The translations under genes were made by a program, and so were the position numbers. A DNA stretch of 6,491 nt from Verrucomicrobiia bacterium (GTDB taxonomy: Bacteria; Verrucomicrobiota; Verrucomicrobiae; Limisphaerales; UBA11358). Location: NCBI GenBank assembly GCA_030042375.1, contig JASHZU010000448.1, positions 1-6,491 of the forward strand. Reading direction: 5' to 3'. Position 1 is the stretch's first letter. Each line of letters starts with the position of its first letter. Positions 1-5,950 of the stretch are shown here, piece by piece. Under the pieces are notes generated by a model. That model did not search any database. It was not told where the DNA came from and was given only the letters and a program-made list of their open reading frames with translations.

Positions 1-1
1 T

Positions 2-688
2 GGTGATTCACGCGTTCAAAGTATTCGCTCGAATGCAAGCGTCATCAGCACTTTGGCACAACTGAATCATAAACTTTCAAGCGATTTCATTTTAAGGCTT
101 TCCCGAGCGCTGAAAACAAATATTGCCGGGCTCGATAAAACAAACACTGTTCTCAATAATGCGTTGTCATTTTATGCACAAAGTCCTGATTACCTAAAAC
201 GTTTAAATAGTGAACTCAGCCGTCTTGACCTAGGCTTGGAGGAAATGAAAATTCAACCTGGCAATAACGGACCTATTGCGACGTTTAAACATTTCGGGCT
301 GGATTGCGACATCATACTTGCGCAAGAATCGGCGGGCACCCGACGGTTTATTGAAATATTTCCTCTACTGCAATTTGTTTTGGATGACGGCGGATTTGCT
401 ATAATTGACGAACTTGACGCGGATGTGCATTCATTGCTTGTTCCGGAGCTATTTCGTTGGTTTTGCGATAAGCGGCGTAACTCCAAAGGCGCACAACTCA
501 TCTTCACAGCTCATAATCCCACAATTCTAGATGAACTTGAAAAAGAACAGGTCTTTTTTTCAGAAAAGCCGAGCGGCAAACCAACACGCATTTATGGGGC
601 CCGAGAAATTAAAGGACTTCGCCGCGAACCAAGCCTAATGAAAAAATATCTTTCAGGCGAGCTTGGAGCTGTGCCACATATCGGCTGA
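2..688 (+). CDS. AAA15/OLD-type ATPase, C-terminal part (RloA/AbiLi-like), cut by left edge
   Basis: The reading frame is open to the first base, so the gene starts outside the window and the N-terminal Walker A region is not visible; the TTG at 53 is only an internal codon. About 228 residues remain. Seen directly: an ABC-type signature-like stretch ESAGTRR (nt 326-346), a Walker B motif FAIIDELD with the Asp-Glu pair at nt 407-412, and the H-loop segment FTAHNPTIL with His at nt 512-514. This order (signature, Walker B, switch His) is that of AAA_15/AAA_21 ATPases related to OLD, RloA and AbiLi. Family knowledge: such ATPases pair with TOPRIM- or RloB-type partners in anti-phage modules and act in the cytoplasm. 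The partner gene follows four bases downstream, which supports this role. The base composition is AT-richer than the sugar genes to the right, so transfer is likely. The exact subfamily is uncertain without the N-terminus. Confidence 0.88.
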   Translation, partial: GDSRVQSIRSNASVISTLAQLNHKLSSDFILRLSRALKTNIAGLDKTNTVLNNALSFYAQSPDYLKRLNSELSRLDLGLEEMKIQPGNNGPIATFKHFGLDCDIILAQESAGTRRFIEIFPLLQFVLDDGGFAIIDELDADVHSLLVPELFRWFCDKRRNSKGAQLIFTAHNPTILDELEKEQVFFSEKPSGKPTRIYGAREIKGLRREPSLMKKYLSGELGAVPHIG

Positions 689-692
689 CCCA

Positions 693-1238
693 ATGCAAGA
701 ACCGATAATCAGAACGCGATTTTTTCTAGCGGTTGAGGGAGAGAGTGAGCAATCGCTGGTTAAATGGCTACAAATTTTATCGAAGAGAGAATTACACGTG
801 CATCTGGATGCAGTTCCGCTTGGCGGTGGCGGATTCAAATCAATGTTGGAAAAGGCTGTGCGATGGCATAAACGACATTGCAGAATTGGCATTTACCAGG
901 ACCGATTTTTGATCGTGGATGGGGACCGTGCAGTGCATGGCGACTGGTCGATTGCGAAGTTGAAACGTGAAGCAGCGAAACATGAGTTTACGGTTTGCGT
1001 GCAAAACCCAAATCACGAGGGGTTGCTATTAAGAATGATGCCCGGCATGGAGCGGGAAATTCCCGATGCAGCATCGGCAAAAGACAGGTTACAAAGCCGA
1101 TGGCCAGATTACGAAAAACCGATGAACGCGTACGCATTGGAACGGCGGTTTTCAATTGGTGATCTTTTGCGGGTGGCGCGCGTTGAGACTGACTTAGCAA
1201 TTCTATTGAAAAAAATCGGGTTAATGGGCGGGCCGTAA
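693..1238 (+). CDS. RloB-like protein with TOPRIM-type acidic motifs (AbiLii-like partner)
   Basis: A 181-residue protein. Near the N-terminus it has VEGESE (E15, E17, E19) on a predicted beta strand, then FLIVDGDR with D76 and D78, then NPNHEG (residues 105-110), where RloB proteins typically carry an NP-x-x-E motif. Glu in the first motif plus a DxD in the second is the metal-binding layout of TOPRIM-fold nucleases, so a nuclease-like effector is inferred. The C-terminal part (DYEKP, then a Leu-rich helix ending in KKIGL) fits RloB lengths of roughly 200 residues. I chose the ATG four bases after the ATPase stop, which suggests translational coupling. An in-frame TTG at 663 would overlap the ATPase by 26 bases and has a weak AGG upstream, so it cannot be excluded. 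Probable role: second component of a two-gene defence system with the upstream ATPase. The family match is from recognised motifs only. Confidence 0.8.
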   Translation: MQEPIIRTRFFLAVEGESEQSLVKWLQILSKRELHVHLDAVPLGGGGFKSMLEKAVRWHKRHCRIGIYQDRFLIVDGDRAVHGDWSIAKLKREAAKHEFTVCVQNPNHEGLLLRMMPGMEREIPDAASAKDRLQSRWPDYEKPMNAYALERRFSIGDLLRVARVETDLAILLKKIGLMGGP

Positions 1239-1379
1239 AATCCAACCAAGAATTAGGCGACCGAAGGCAGCCGCCCAGGCTTCCGCAAAACCTTTATGCC
1301 AGGTGCCTTTGTGATTAACCTTTTTGCGTGAAGCGCTGACTTTCCCTATGTTAAATCCATGTTTCACAGCTTTTTGGCC

Positions 1380-1406
1380 TTGCCATTATTATCCCGCTGG
1401 TATAAT
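1380..1406 (+). promoter_or_regulatory. Extended -10 sigma70-type promoter for the sugar cluster
   Basis: A perfect TATAAT sits at 1401-1406 and is preceded by TGG, giving the extended -10 TGnTATAAT (1398-1406). A TTGCCA at 1380-1385 could serve as the -35, although the 15-base spacing is short; extended -10 promoters tolerate a poor -35. Transcription would start near 1413, upstream of both candidate cupin starts (1432 and 1480). It lies in the gap between the AT-rich defence pair and the GC-rich sugar genes and reads toward the latter, so it is the likely operon promoter. Confidence 0.6.
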
Positions 1407-1479
1407 CACATCCGCTCAATTTATAAATCGTATGAAAGAATATGCCCATCGGGACTCGGATTTTCCGAAAGAAGTCATC

Positions 1480-1848
1480 ATGTCCCTTGAAAAACCTTTT
1501 GTGGACAGCCGCGGCGCCATCCAAACCCTCGCCGATGCCCCTCTTCGCAGCGCGCAAATCATCACCTCCAAAAAGGGCACGGTGCGCGCCAACCATTATC
1601 ACAAGACCGATTGGCATTATTGCTACGTCGTTTCCGGCTCGATCGATTACTATCATCGCCCCGTCGGCAGCAACGCCAAGCCGGAGCACATGCTCATCAA
1701 GACCGGCCAGGTCTTTTTCACCCCGCCGATGGTCGAGCACGCCATGGTCTTCCCGGAAGACACCACGTTCCTGAACCTCGCCGGCAATAAACGCGACCAG
1801 AAGCATTACGAAGAGGATTTGGTGCGCGTGGAATTGGTTAAAGTTTAA
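1480..1848 (+). CDS. RmlC-like cupin, putative sugar-nucleotide epimerase/isomerase
   Basis: A 122-residue single-domain cupin. The N-terminal VDSRGAIQTL (residues 8-17) resembles the DxRG-x-I/L opening of RmlC-like and FdtA/QdtA-like sugar cupins. Cupin motif 1 is seen as NHYHKTDWHYCYVVSG (38-53), with H39 and H41 and a His (H46) where many cupins have Glu. Motif 2 is GQVFFTPPMVEH (76-87), with H87. Four His ligands could bind a metal, or the site may be a metal-free acid/base pocket as in RmlC. By context (C-methyltransferase, SDR and ketoreductase downstream) it probably epimerises or isomerises a keto-sugar nucleotide in the cytoplasm. Start choice: ATG 1480 has a weak AGAAG five bases upstream and the domain begins at once. 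ATG 1432 is in frame, adds 16 residues and also lies downstream of the promoter. Any start before 1406 would place coding sequence across the promoter. Exact substrate unknown. Confidence 0.82.
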   Translation: MSLEKPFVDSRGAIQTLADAPLRSAQIITSKKGTVRANHYHKTDWHYCYVVSGSIDYYHRPVGSNAKPEHMLIKTGQVFFTPPMVEHAMVFPEDTTFLNLAGNKRDQKHYEEDLVRVELVKV

Positions 1849-1905
1849 AAAGCGCTGCATGAGCCGCCACAGGGTTTCGCATCCAAGTTATCCGCAGATC
1901 AGATT

Positions 1906-1934
1906 CGCGCTTTCGCGCGTCCCGCATTCGCGGG
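1906..1934. repeat. Two adjacent small hairpins with tetraloops
   Basis: The first hairpin is CGCGC-TTTC-GCGCG (1906-1919) and the second CCCGC-ATTC-GCGGG (1921-1934). Both have perfect 5-bp stems and NTTC loops, one base apart. No T-run follows, so they are not typical intrinsic terminators, though they could protect the 3' end of the cupin message. They form the left part of a non-coding, hairpin-rich gap (1849-2067). Confidence 0.6.
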
Positions 1935-1961
1935 AAATCAGCGGCTTAATTTCGGGCTGCC

Positions 1962-2007
1962 TTACCCAGGGTGGCGCGCTCGCAGACTCACACTTACCCT
2001 GGGCTAA
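1962..2007. repeat. CCCAGGGT inverted repeat, REP-like palindrome
   Basis: Arms CCCAGGGT (1965-1972) and ACCCTGGG (1996-2003) are perfect reverse complements around a 23-base spacer. TTA (1962-1964) and TAA (2005-2007) extend the symmetry with a single extra base in the right arm. From memory, similar CCCAGGGT/ACCCTGGG palindromes followed by a GCCCT-TTC-AGGGC hairpin are dispersed through Verrucomicrobia and Planctomycetes intergenic regions. Copy number cannot be checked from one window. Confidence 0.65.
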
Positions 2008-2013
2008 TATCCT

Positions 2014-2030
2014 GTGCCCTTTCAGGGCAC
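2014..2030. repeat. Perfect 7-bp hairpin GTGCCCT-TTC-AGGGCAC
   Basis: GTGCCCT (2014-2020) and AGGGCAC (2024-2030) pair perfectly around a three-base loop. It sits 7 bases after the CCCAGGGT palindrome and is probably the second module of the same dispersed element. It contains the GTG at 2014 that gives the longest methyltransferase frame, which argues against that codon as the real start. In RNA it would fold 23 bases upstream of the chosen ribosome binding site. Confidence 0.7.
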
Positions 2031-2053
2031 TCAGTTTGCGGCTGCGCCGGAAT

Positions 2054-2057
2054 GGAG
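2054..2057 (+). promoter_or_regulatory. Ribosome binding site deciding the methyltransferase start
   Basis: GGAG at 2054-2057 lies ten bases before an in-frame TTG at 2068. This is the only clear Shine-Dalgarno match near this gene's N-terminus. It places the start after the repeat cluster instead of at the GTG at 2014 inside a hairpin. Confidence 0.5.
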
Positions 2058-2067
2058 AAATCGTTCT

Positions 2068-3327
2068 TTGAACTCTAAGACGACAAACGAAGTGTGCCAT
2101 CGCCGCAAGACCTGCCGTCTTTGCGGCGGCACGCGGCTGACCTCGGTGCTGGAACTGGCGCCCACGCCGCCGGCCAATGCGTTCGTCCCGCGCGAGGAAC
2201 TCAGCAAACCGCAGCCGCGCTTCCCGCTCGACCTTTTTTTCTGCGAAGATTGCACGCACGCGCAATTGCTGGATGTGGTGGATCCGTCCGTGCTGTTTGA
2301 AAATTACGTGTATGTTTCCGGCACGTCGCCGGCGTTCGTCGCGCATTTTGAAAACTACGCCAAGGGCATCCTTGAGCAGTTCAAGCCAGCGCCCGGCAGC
2401 CTCGTGGTGGACATCGGCTCGAACGACGGCACGTTGCTCCGCTTTTTCCAGAAGGCGGGCATGAAGGTCCAGGGCATCGATCCCGCGCGCAATATCGCCG
2501 AGGAAGCCACGCGCAATGGCATCCCGACGATGGCGGCGTTTTTCAGTCCCAAGCTCGCCGCGGAAATCCGCGCGAAGCAAGGACCGGCCACGGTCATCAC
2601 GGCCAACAACGTCTTCGCGCACATTGATAATCTCGAAGCGGTTGTCGAAGGCATCCGCACGCTGCTCGCGCCGAACGGCATTTTTGTTTTTGAAGTTTCC
2701 TATCTCGTGGATGTTTTCGAGAAAACGCTGTTCGACACCATCTACCACGAGCATTTGGATTATCATTCCGTGAAGCCGCTCGTGCCGTTTTTCAAGCGCC
2801 TGGGCATGGAATTGATTGAGGCGCAGCGCGTGGGCAGCCACGGCGGTTCGTTGCATGCGGTGGTGCAAATGAAAGGTGGCCCGTATCCCGTCGGCAAATC
2901 GGTGGCGGAAGCCATCGCTTATGAAGAAAAGCTCGGTCTGCATCGCGCGGAAACGTTTCGCGAGTTCGGCAACAACATCAACACGCTCAAGCGGGACCTC
3001 GGCAAATTGTTGCGCGAATTGAAAGCCTCCGGCAAGACCATCGCCGGTTTTGGCGCGCCGGCCAAGGCTACAACGCTGATGTTTCATTTTGAAATCGGCC
3101 CGGAACTGGTTGATTTCATTGCCGATGACAGTCCGCTGAAGCAGAACCTTTATTCGCCCGGTTATCACATTCCGGTGTTGCCGCGCGCGGCGGTTTTTGA
3201 GCGCAAACCCGATTATCTCGTGCTGCTGGCGTGGAATTTTGCCGAGCCGCTCATGAAATCGCTCAAAGCTTACACCGATATGGGTGGACATTTCATCGTT
3301 CCCATTCCAAAACTACAAATACACTAA
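2068..3327 (+). CDS. Zinc-binding SAM-dependent sugar C-methyltransferase (TylCIII/TcaB9-like)
   Basis: A 419-residue protein with three parts. First is a zinc-binding domain with C16, C19, C59 and C62 in two CxxC pairs (Methyltransf_13-like). Next is a Rossmann SAM-binding domain with motif I VVDIGSNDG (113-121), acidic GIDP (136-139) and NNVFAHIDN (180-188). The YHEHLDYHS stretch (226-234) matches the catalytic Tyr-His-Glu-His motif of the TcaB9/TylCIII C-3 methyltransferases. Last is a C-terminal domain with GFGAPAKATT (Methyltransf_14-like). Known members methylate C-3 of NDP-4-keto-deoxysugars using SAM, with a His as general base. Length and domain order are those of the full family, so the gene appears intact. 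TTG 2068 is chosen for its GGAG; GTG 2092 is a later option and GTG 2014 lies in a repeat hairpin. The SDR gene starts four bases after the stop, so both are probably translated together. Function as a C-methyltransferase is well supported; the substrate is inferred. Confidence 0.92.
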   Translation: MNSKTTNEVCHRRKTCRLCGGTRLTSVLELAPTPPANAFVPREELSKPQPRFPLDLFFCEDCTHAQLLDVVDPSVLFENYVYVSGTSPAFVAHFENYAKGILEQFKPAPGSLVVDIGSNDGTLLRFFQKAGMKVQGIDPARNIAEEATRNGIPTMAAFFSPKLAAEIRAKQGPATVITANNVFAHIDNLEAVVEGIRTLLAPNGIFVFEVSYLVDVFEKTLFDTIYHEHLDYHSVKPLVPFFKRLGMELIEAQRVGSHGGSLHAVVQMKGGPYPVGKSVAEAIAYEEKLGLHRAETFREFGNNINTLKRDLGKLLRELKASGKTIAGFGAPAKATTLMFHFEIGPELVDFIADDSPLKQNLYSPGYHIPVLPRAAVFERKPDYLVLLAWNFAEPLMKSLKAYTDMGGHFIVPIPKLQIH

Positions 3328-3331
3328 TCTC

Positions 3332-4387
3332 ATGCTGCAAAGTGACATTCATGAAATTGCCTCGCGCCTGCACGAAGCCGCCCCTGCGCTCGCCGGCAAA
3401 ACTATTTTATTGACCGGCGGCCGCGGTTTCCTGGGCCGCTATTTCACGCACGCGCTCGTGCGCCTGAACGCCACGACGCTCAAGAAATCGCCGTGCAAAA
3501 TGATCGTGCTGGATAATCTCATCACGGCGGGCAAGGAAGGCAGCCGCATGGAGAAGCTGCCGCATTGCAAAATCATCAAGCACGACATCGTCAAGCCGTT
3601 CAAGATCACCGGCAAGGTCCATTACATCCTCCATGCCGCCGGCATCGCCAGCCCGTTTTATTATCGCGCCTACCCGCTCCAGACATTGGAAGTGGCCACG
3701 GCGGGCACGAAAAACATGCTTGAGGCCGCGAAGAAACTCCAGGCTCGCGTCCTGTTTTTTAGCTCCAGCGAAATTTACGGCGATCCCGATCCGCGTTTCG
3801 TGCCGATCCAGGAAAGTTACCGTGGTAACGTTTCCTGCCAGGGGCCGCGTGCCTGTTACGACGAGAGCAAGCGCCTCGGCGAAACGCTCTGCTATATTTA
3901 TCATGAGCTGCATGGCGTTTCCGTCAGCACGGTCCGTCCCTTCAACGTCTTCGGCCCCGGCATGCAGGAAACCGATTACCGCGTGTTGCCCAATTTCGCC
4001 AACCGCATTAAAGGCAACCAGCCGTTGCACATTTACGGCACCGGCAACCAGACCCGCACGTTCTGTTACATCACCGATGCCATCGTCGGCTTTTTGCTGG
4101 CCATGATTAAAGGCGTGCCCGGCGAAGCCTATAACATCGGCAATCCGGAGCCGGAACTGAGCATGGTCGCGCTGGCGGACACGATTGAAAAAGTGTTGAA
4201 GCGCAAAGTCCCGCGCATCCTCTCGCAATATCCCGACAGCTATCCGGCGGACGAGCCGTTGCGCCGCTGCCCGGACATTCGCAAAGCGCGCGTGCAAATC
4301 GGCTACGAGCCGCAGATAGATTTTGAAGAGGGACTGCGCCGCTTCTTTGCCTGGACGGATACCGTCTATACCGGCAAACAGCCCTAG
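3332..4387 (+). CDS. NAD-dependent SDR, UDP-glucuronate-decarboxylase-like
   Basis: A 351-residue extended SDR. Seen: GGRGFLG nucleotide loop (G29, G32, G35), D61 after the second strand (suits NAD), SSSEIYG (144-150), GPRACYDESKR (171-181) with the Y176/K180 catalytic pair, RPFNVFGPG (202-210), and TRTFCYITD with R242. The SEIYG and GPRACYDE-x-KR blocks are hallmarks of UDP-glucuronate decarboxylase (UXS), where the Glu, Tyr, Lys and a late Arg take part in oxidation at C-4 and decarboxylation. NDP-glucose 4,6-dehydratases need Asp-Glu at the E147 position, and this protein has Ser-Glu, so a dehydratase is less likely. It is somewhat longer than typical bacterial UXS of about 310-320 residues, with a longer N-terminus. 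The ATG lies four bases after the methyltransferase stop; an in-frame GTG at 3284 would overlap that gene. Probable role: makes the pentose or keto-pentose nucleotide used by its neighbours. A related 4-epimerase-like role remains possible. Confidence 0.88.
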   Translation: MLQSDIHEIASRLHEAAPALAGKTILLTGGRGFLGRYFTHALVRLNATTLKKSPCKMIVLDNLITAGKEGSRMEKLPHCKIIKHDIVKPFKITGKVHYILHAAGIASPFYYRAYPLQTLEVATAGTKNMLEAAKKLQARVLFFSSSEIYGDPDPRFVPIQESYRGNVSCQGPRACYDESKRLGETLCYIYHELHGVSVSTVRPFNVFGPGMQETDYRVLPNFANRIKGNQPLHIYGTGNQTRTFCYITDAIVGFLLAMIKGVPGEAYNIGNPEPELSMVALADTIEKVLKRKVPRILSQYPDSYPADEPLRRCPDIRKARVQIGYEPQIDFEEGLRRFFAWTDTVYTGKQP

Positions 4388-4411
4388 CGCGCCAAGCGCC
4401 GCGGCCTGATT

Positions 4412-5410
4412 ATGAATCCTGTCCGCTTTGGTCTCATCGGTTGTTCCAGCATCGCGCGCCGGCGCTTTGCTCCTGCTCTCCGCGCCACGACCTCCGCATG
4501 CATCGAACGCATCGGCAGCCGGGATTTGCCCAAGGCCGAACAATTCGCCAAGGAATTCGACTGCGCCAAATCCGGTTCCTACGAGGACGTTCTGGCCGAT
4601 CCCGATGTGGACGCCGTTTATATTTCCACGCCGCCCGCGCTGCATGAATCCTGGGTTCGCGCGGCCGCGCAGCACGGCAAGCATATCCTCTGCGAAAAGC
4701 CGGCGTTCCCGGACCATCGCACCGCGGTGGAACTGGTCGAATTATGCCGCCGCTCCGGCGTGCGTTTGATGGAGGGCTACATGTTCAGCTATCACCCGCA
4801 ACATGCGCTCGTGCAGAAGATGATTGAGGACGATCGCATCGGCGAACCGCGCGTCATCCAAAGCGAATTCGCCATGCCCTGGCCGGCCGACGGCAACTAT
4901 CGCCGCGAGCGCGAATTGGGCGGCGGTATTTTCCTCGACGCGGCCGGTTATCCCGTTGCCACCGCGATGCTGTTTTACAAAGCTGCGCCGGCTTCGGTTT
5001 ATTGCCACATTCAGACGGACGCCGGCGGCATGGATTACGCGGCGGTCATTGACCTGGAATTTCCCAAGGGCCAACTCGCGCACACGCTGGCCATGTATGG
5101 ATTGCATTACCGCTCGCGCTATCGCTTGCTCGGCTCAAAAGGGAATATTGAAGCGATGCGCGCCTTTGCCGTGCCGCCGGACATGGGCACGGAAATCGTT
5201 CTCGAAACTGCCACGGGCAAGGAAACGATTTCCGTCGCGCCGGCGGACCAGTTCCGCTTGATGATTGACGATTTTTGCGCGCAGATAAAAGGCGCGTCTT
5301 CGCCATCGCCCACCTTCGAAGAAAATCTTCTGCGGCAGCATGCCGTGATGGACGCGGCATGGCGCTCGCATTTGGAGAAGAAGCCCATCCGCCTTTCTGA
5401 AATCGCTTAG
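4412..5410 (+). CDS. Gfo/Idh/MocA oxidoreductase, probable NDP-sugar ketoreductase
   Basis: A 332-residue protein with an N-terminal Rossmann fold (GLIGCSSIARR, residues 7-17), VDAVYISTPP (66-75), CEKP (94-97) with catalytic Lys96, and a C-terminal substrate domain with GGGIFLDAAGYP (170-181). Many family members have His after the GG-x-x-x-D motif, as in inositol dehydrogenases. Here the residue is Tyr180, as in the dihydrodiol-dehydrogenase and deoxysugar 3-ketoreductase branch (KijD10 type), where Lys and Tyr are the key pair. NAD(P)H-linked reduction of a keto-sugar nucleotide is therefore inferred. It begins 24 bases after the SDR stop with no clear Shine-Dalgarno and probably ends the operon. 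Its TAG overlaps the stop of the opposing DUF218 gene. The length is normal and the gene looks intact. The family is certain, the substrate is not. Confidence 0.92.
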   Translation: MNPVRFGLIGCSSIARRRFAPALRATTSACIERIGSRDLPKAEQFAKEFDCAKSGSYEDVLADPDVDAVYISTPPALHESWVRAAAQHGKHILCEKPAFPDHRTAVELVELCRRSGVRLMEGYMFSYHPQHALVQKMIEDDRIGEPRVIQSEFAMPWPADGNYRRERELGGGIFLDAAGYPVATAMLFYKAAPASVYCHIQTDAGGMDYAAVIDLEFPKGQLAHTLAMYGLHYRSRYRLLGSKGNIEAMRAFAVPPDMGTEIVLETATGKETISVAPADQFRLMIDDFCAQIKGASSPSPTFEENLLRQHAVMDAAWRSHLEKKPIRLSEIA

Positions 5411-5946
5411 ATTCTGCCCCGATACCAAATCGCCATTGGGATATATTTTACCGTTCCGGCCCATTCATGGAACAAGTAGTAAGTTCCTTTCCATTCGGGC
5501 ACGAATCCCAGGCTCCAACCGCGTTTTCCGCCGCACAGCAGCATCCATGTCGTCCACATGCGCGGATAAATATGAAAGCCGGTTGAAACGACGAGCACGT
5601 TTTGCGGAAGATGGTTTGCTTTAATCAGCCGGATCATTTCCAGCGTGACTTCGATGCAATTCCAGGCGTCCGCGCTGCAATGAATCGACTCCGCCGGGAA
5701 TTTCCCTTCGTTCACCAGCCACTCGCCCATCATGTTGGCGAACGGTTTTGTTTGTTTGGGATACTTTTCTTTCTCCGGCCCGATGCCGCCGGCCAGAACG
5801 ACGGCCCGGATGTTGTAGCCTTCGTCCCGCGCCTGCGCGATGCGCTTCAATCGCAAGATTGTTTGCGGTCCCAGCCCGGCGCCGTCATCGGAAAAATCCT
5901 GCGCGTAGGTGATCGCCGTCCAGGGTTTTTGCTTTTCAGCATCCAT
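5407..5946 (-). CDS. DUF218 (YdcF/SanA/ElyC-like) protein
   Basis: A 179-residue protein, apparently without a signal peptide or membrane segment. A DUF218-like core is seen: a strand leading to VVLAGG (49-54), KPFANMMGEWLVNEGKFP (67-84), where the family has an E..M..L...G.P segment, then S91 and an acidic stretch (E99, E103), and a strand VLVVSTGFHIYPR (117-129) with H125 and R129 matching the family's T-x-x-x-H-x-x-R ending. The C-terminus is Trp-rich (W131, W134 and later). DUF218 proteins are nucleotide-binding-like folds; SanA and ElyC members affect the cell envelope, but no reaction is firmly assigned. The ATG at 5946 lies four bases after the stop of the iron-transporter gene, so the two are probably co-transcribed. 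No Shine-Dalgarno is visible, which fits coupling. The stop codon interlocks with that of the convergent oxidoreductase. The role here is unknown. Confidence 0.82.
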   Translation of the reverse strand: MDAEKQKPWTAITYAQDFSDDGAGLGPQTILRLKRIAQARDEGYNIRAVVLAGGIGPEKEKYPKQTKPFANMMGEWLVNEGKFPAESIHCSADAWNCIEVTLEMIRLIKANHLPQNVLVVSTGFHIYPRMWTTWMLLCGGKRGWSLGFVPEWKGTYYLFHEWAGTVKYIPMAIWYRGRI

Positions 5947-5950
5947 GGAA

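Noticed and set aside
1264..1309. Possible terminator after the RloB gene, arms AAGGCA and TGCCTT
   Set aside because: The arms are only six bases with a 34-base loop and no T-run follows, so it is likely chance.
1324..1479. Longer N-terminus for the cupin, from TTG 1324
   Set aside because: It would place the extended -10 promoter inside the coding sequence and adds residues with no resemblance to cupins. The family-like sequence starts just after 1480.
2005..2010. TAATAT as a -10 box for the methyltransferase gene
   Set aside because: No -35 match at the right distance and it overlaps the end of the palindromic repeat, so a separate promoter is not supported.
1888..3291. A 467-residue open frame on the minus strand opposite the methyltransferase
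   Set aside because: It is codon-aligned with the methyltransferase, so it stays open simply because TTA, CTA and TCA are avoided there. It runs into the hairpin repeats, its translation is Arg/His/Ala-rich and matches no family.
3407..4717. A 436-residue open frame on the minus strand opposite the SDR and oxidoreductase genes
   Set aside because: It is codon-aligned with both sense genes and spans their junction. The sense frames have clear catalytic motifs, while the antisense product is low-complexity and unrecognisable.
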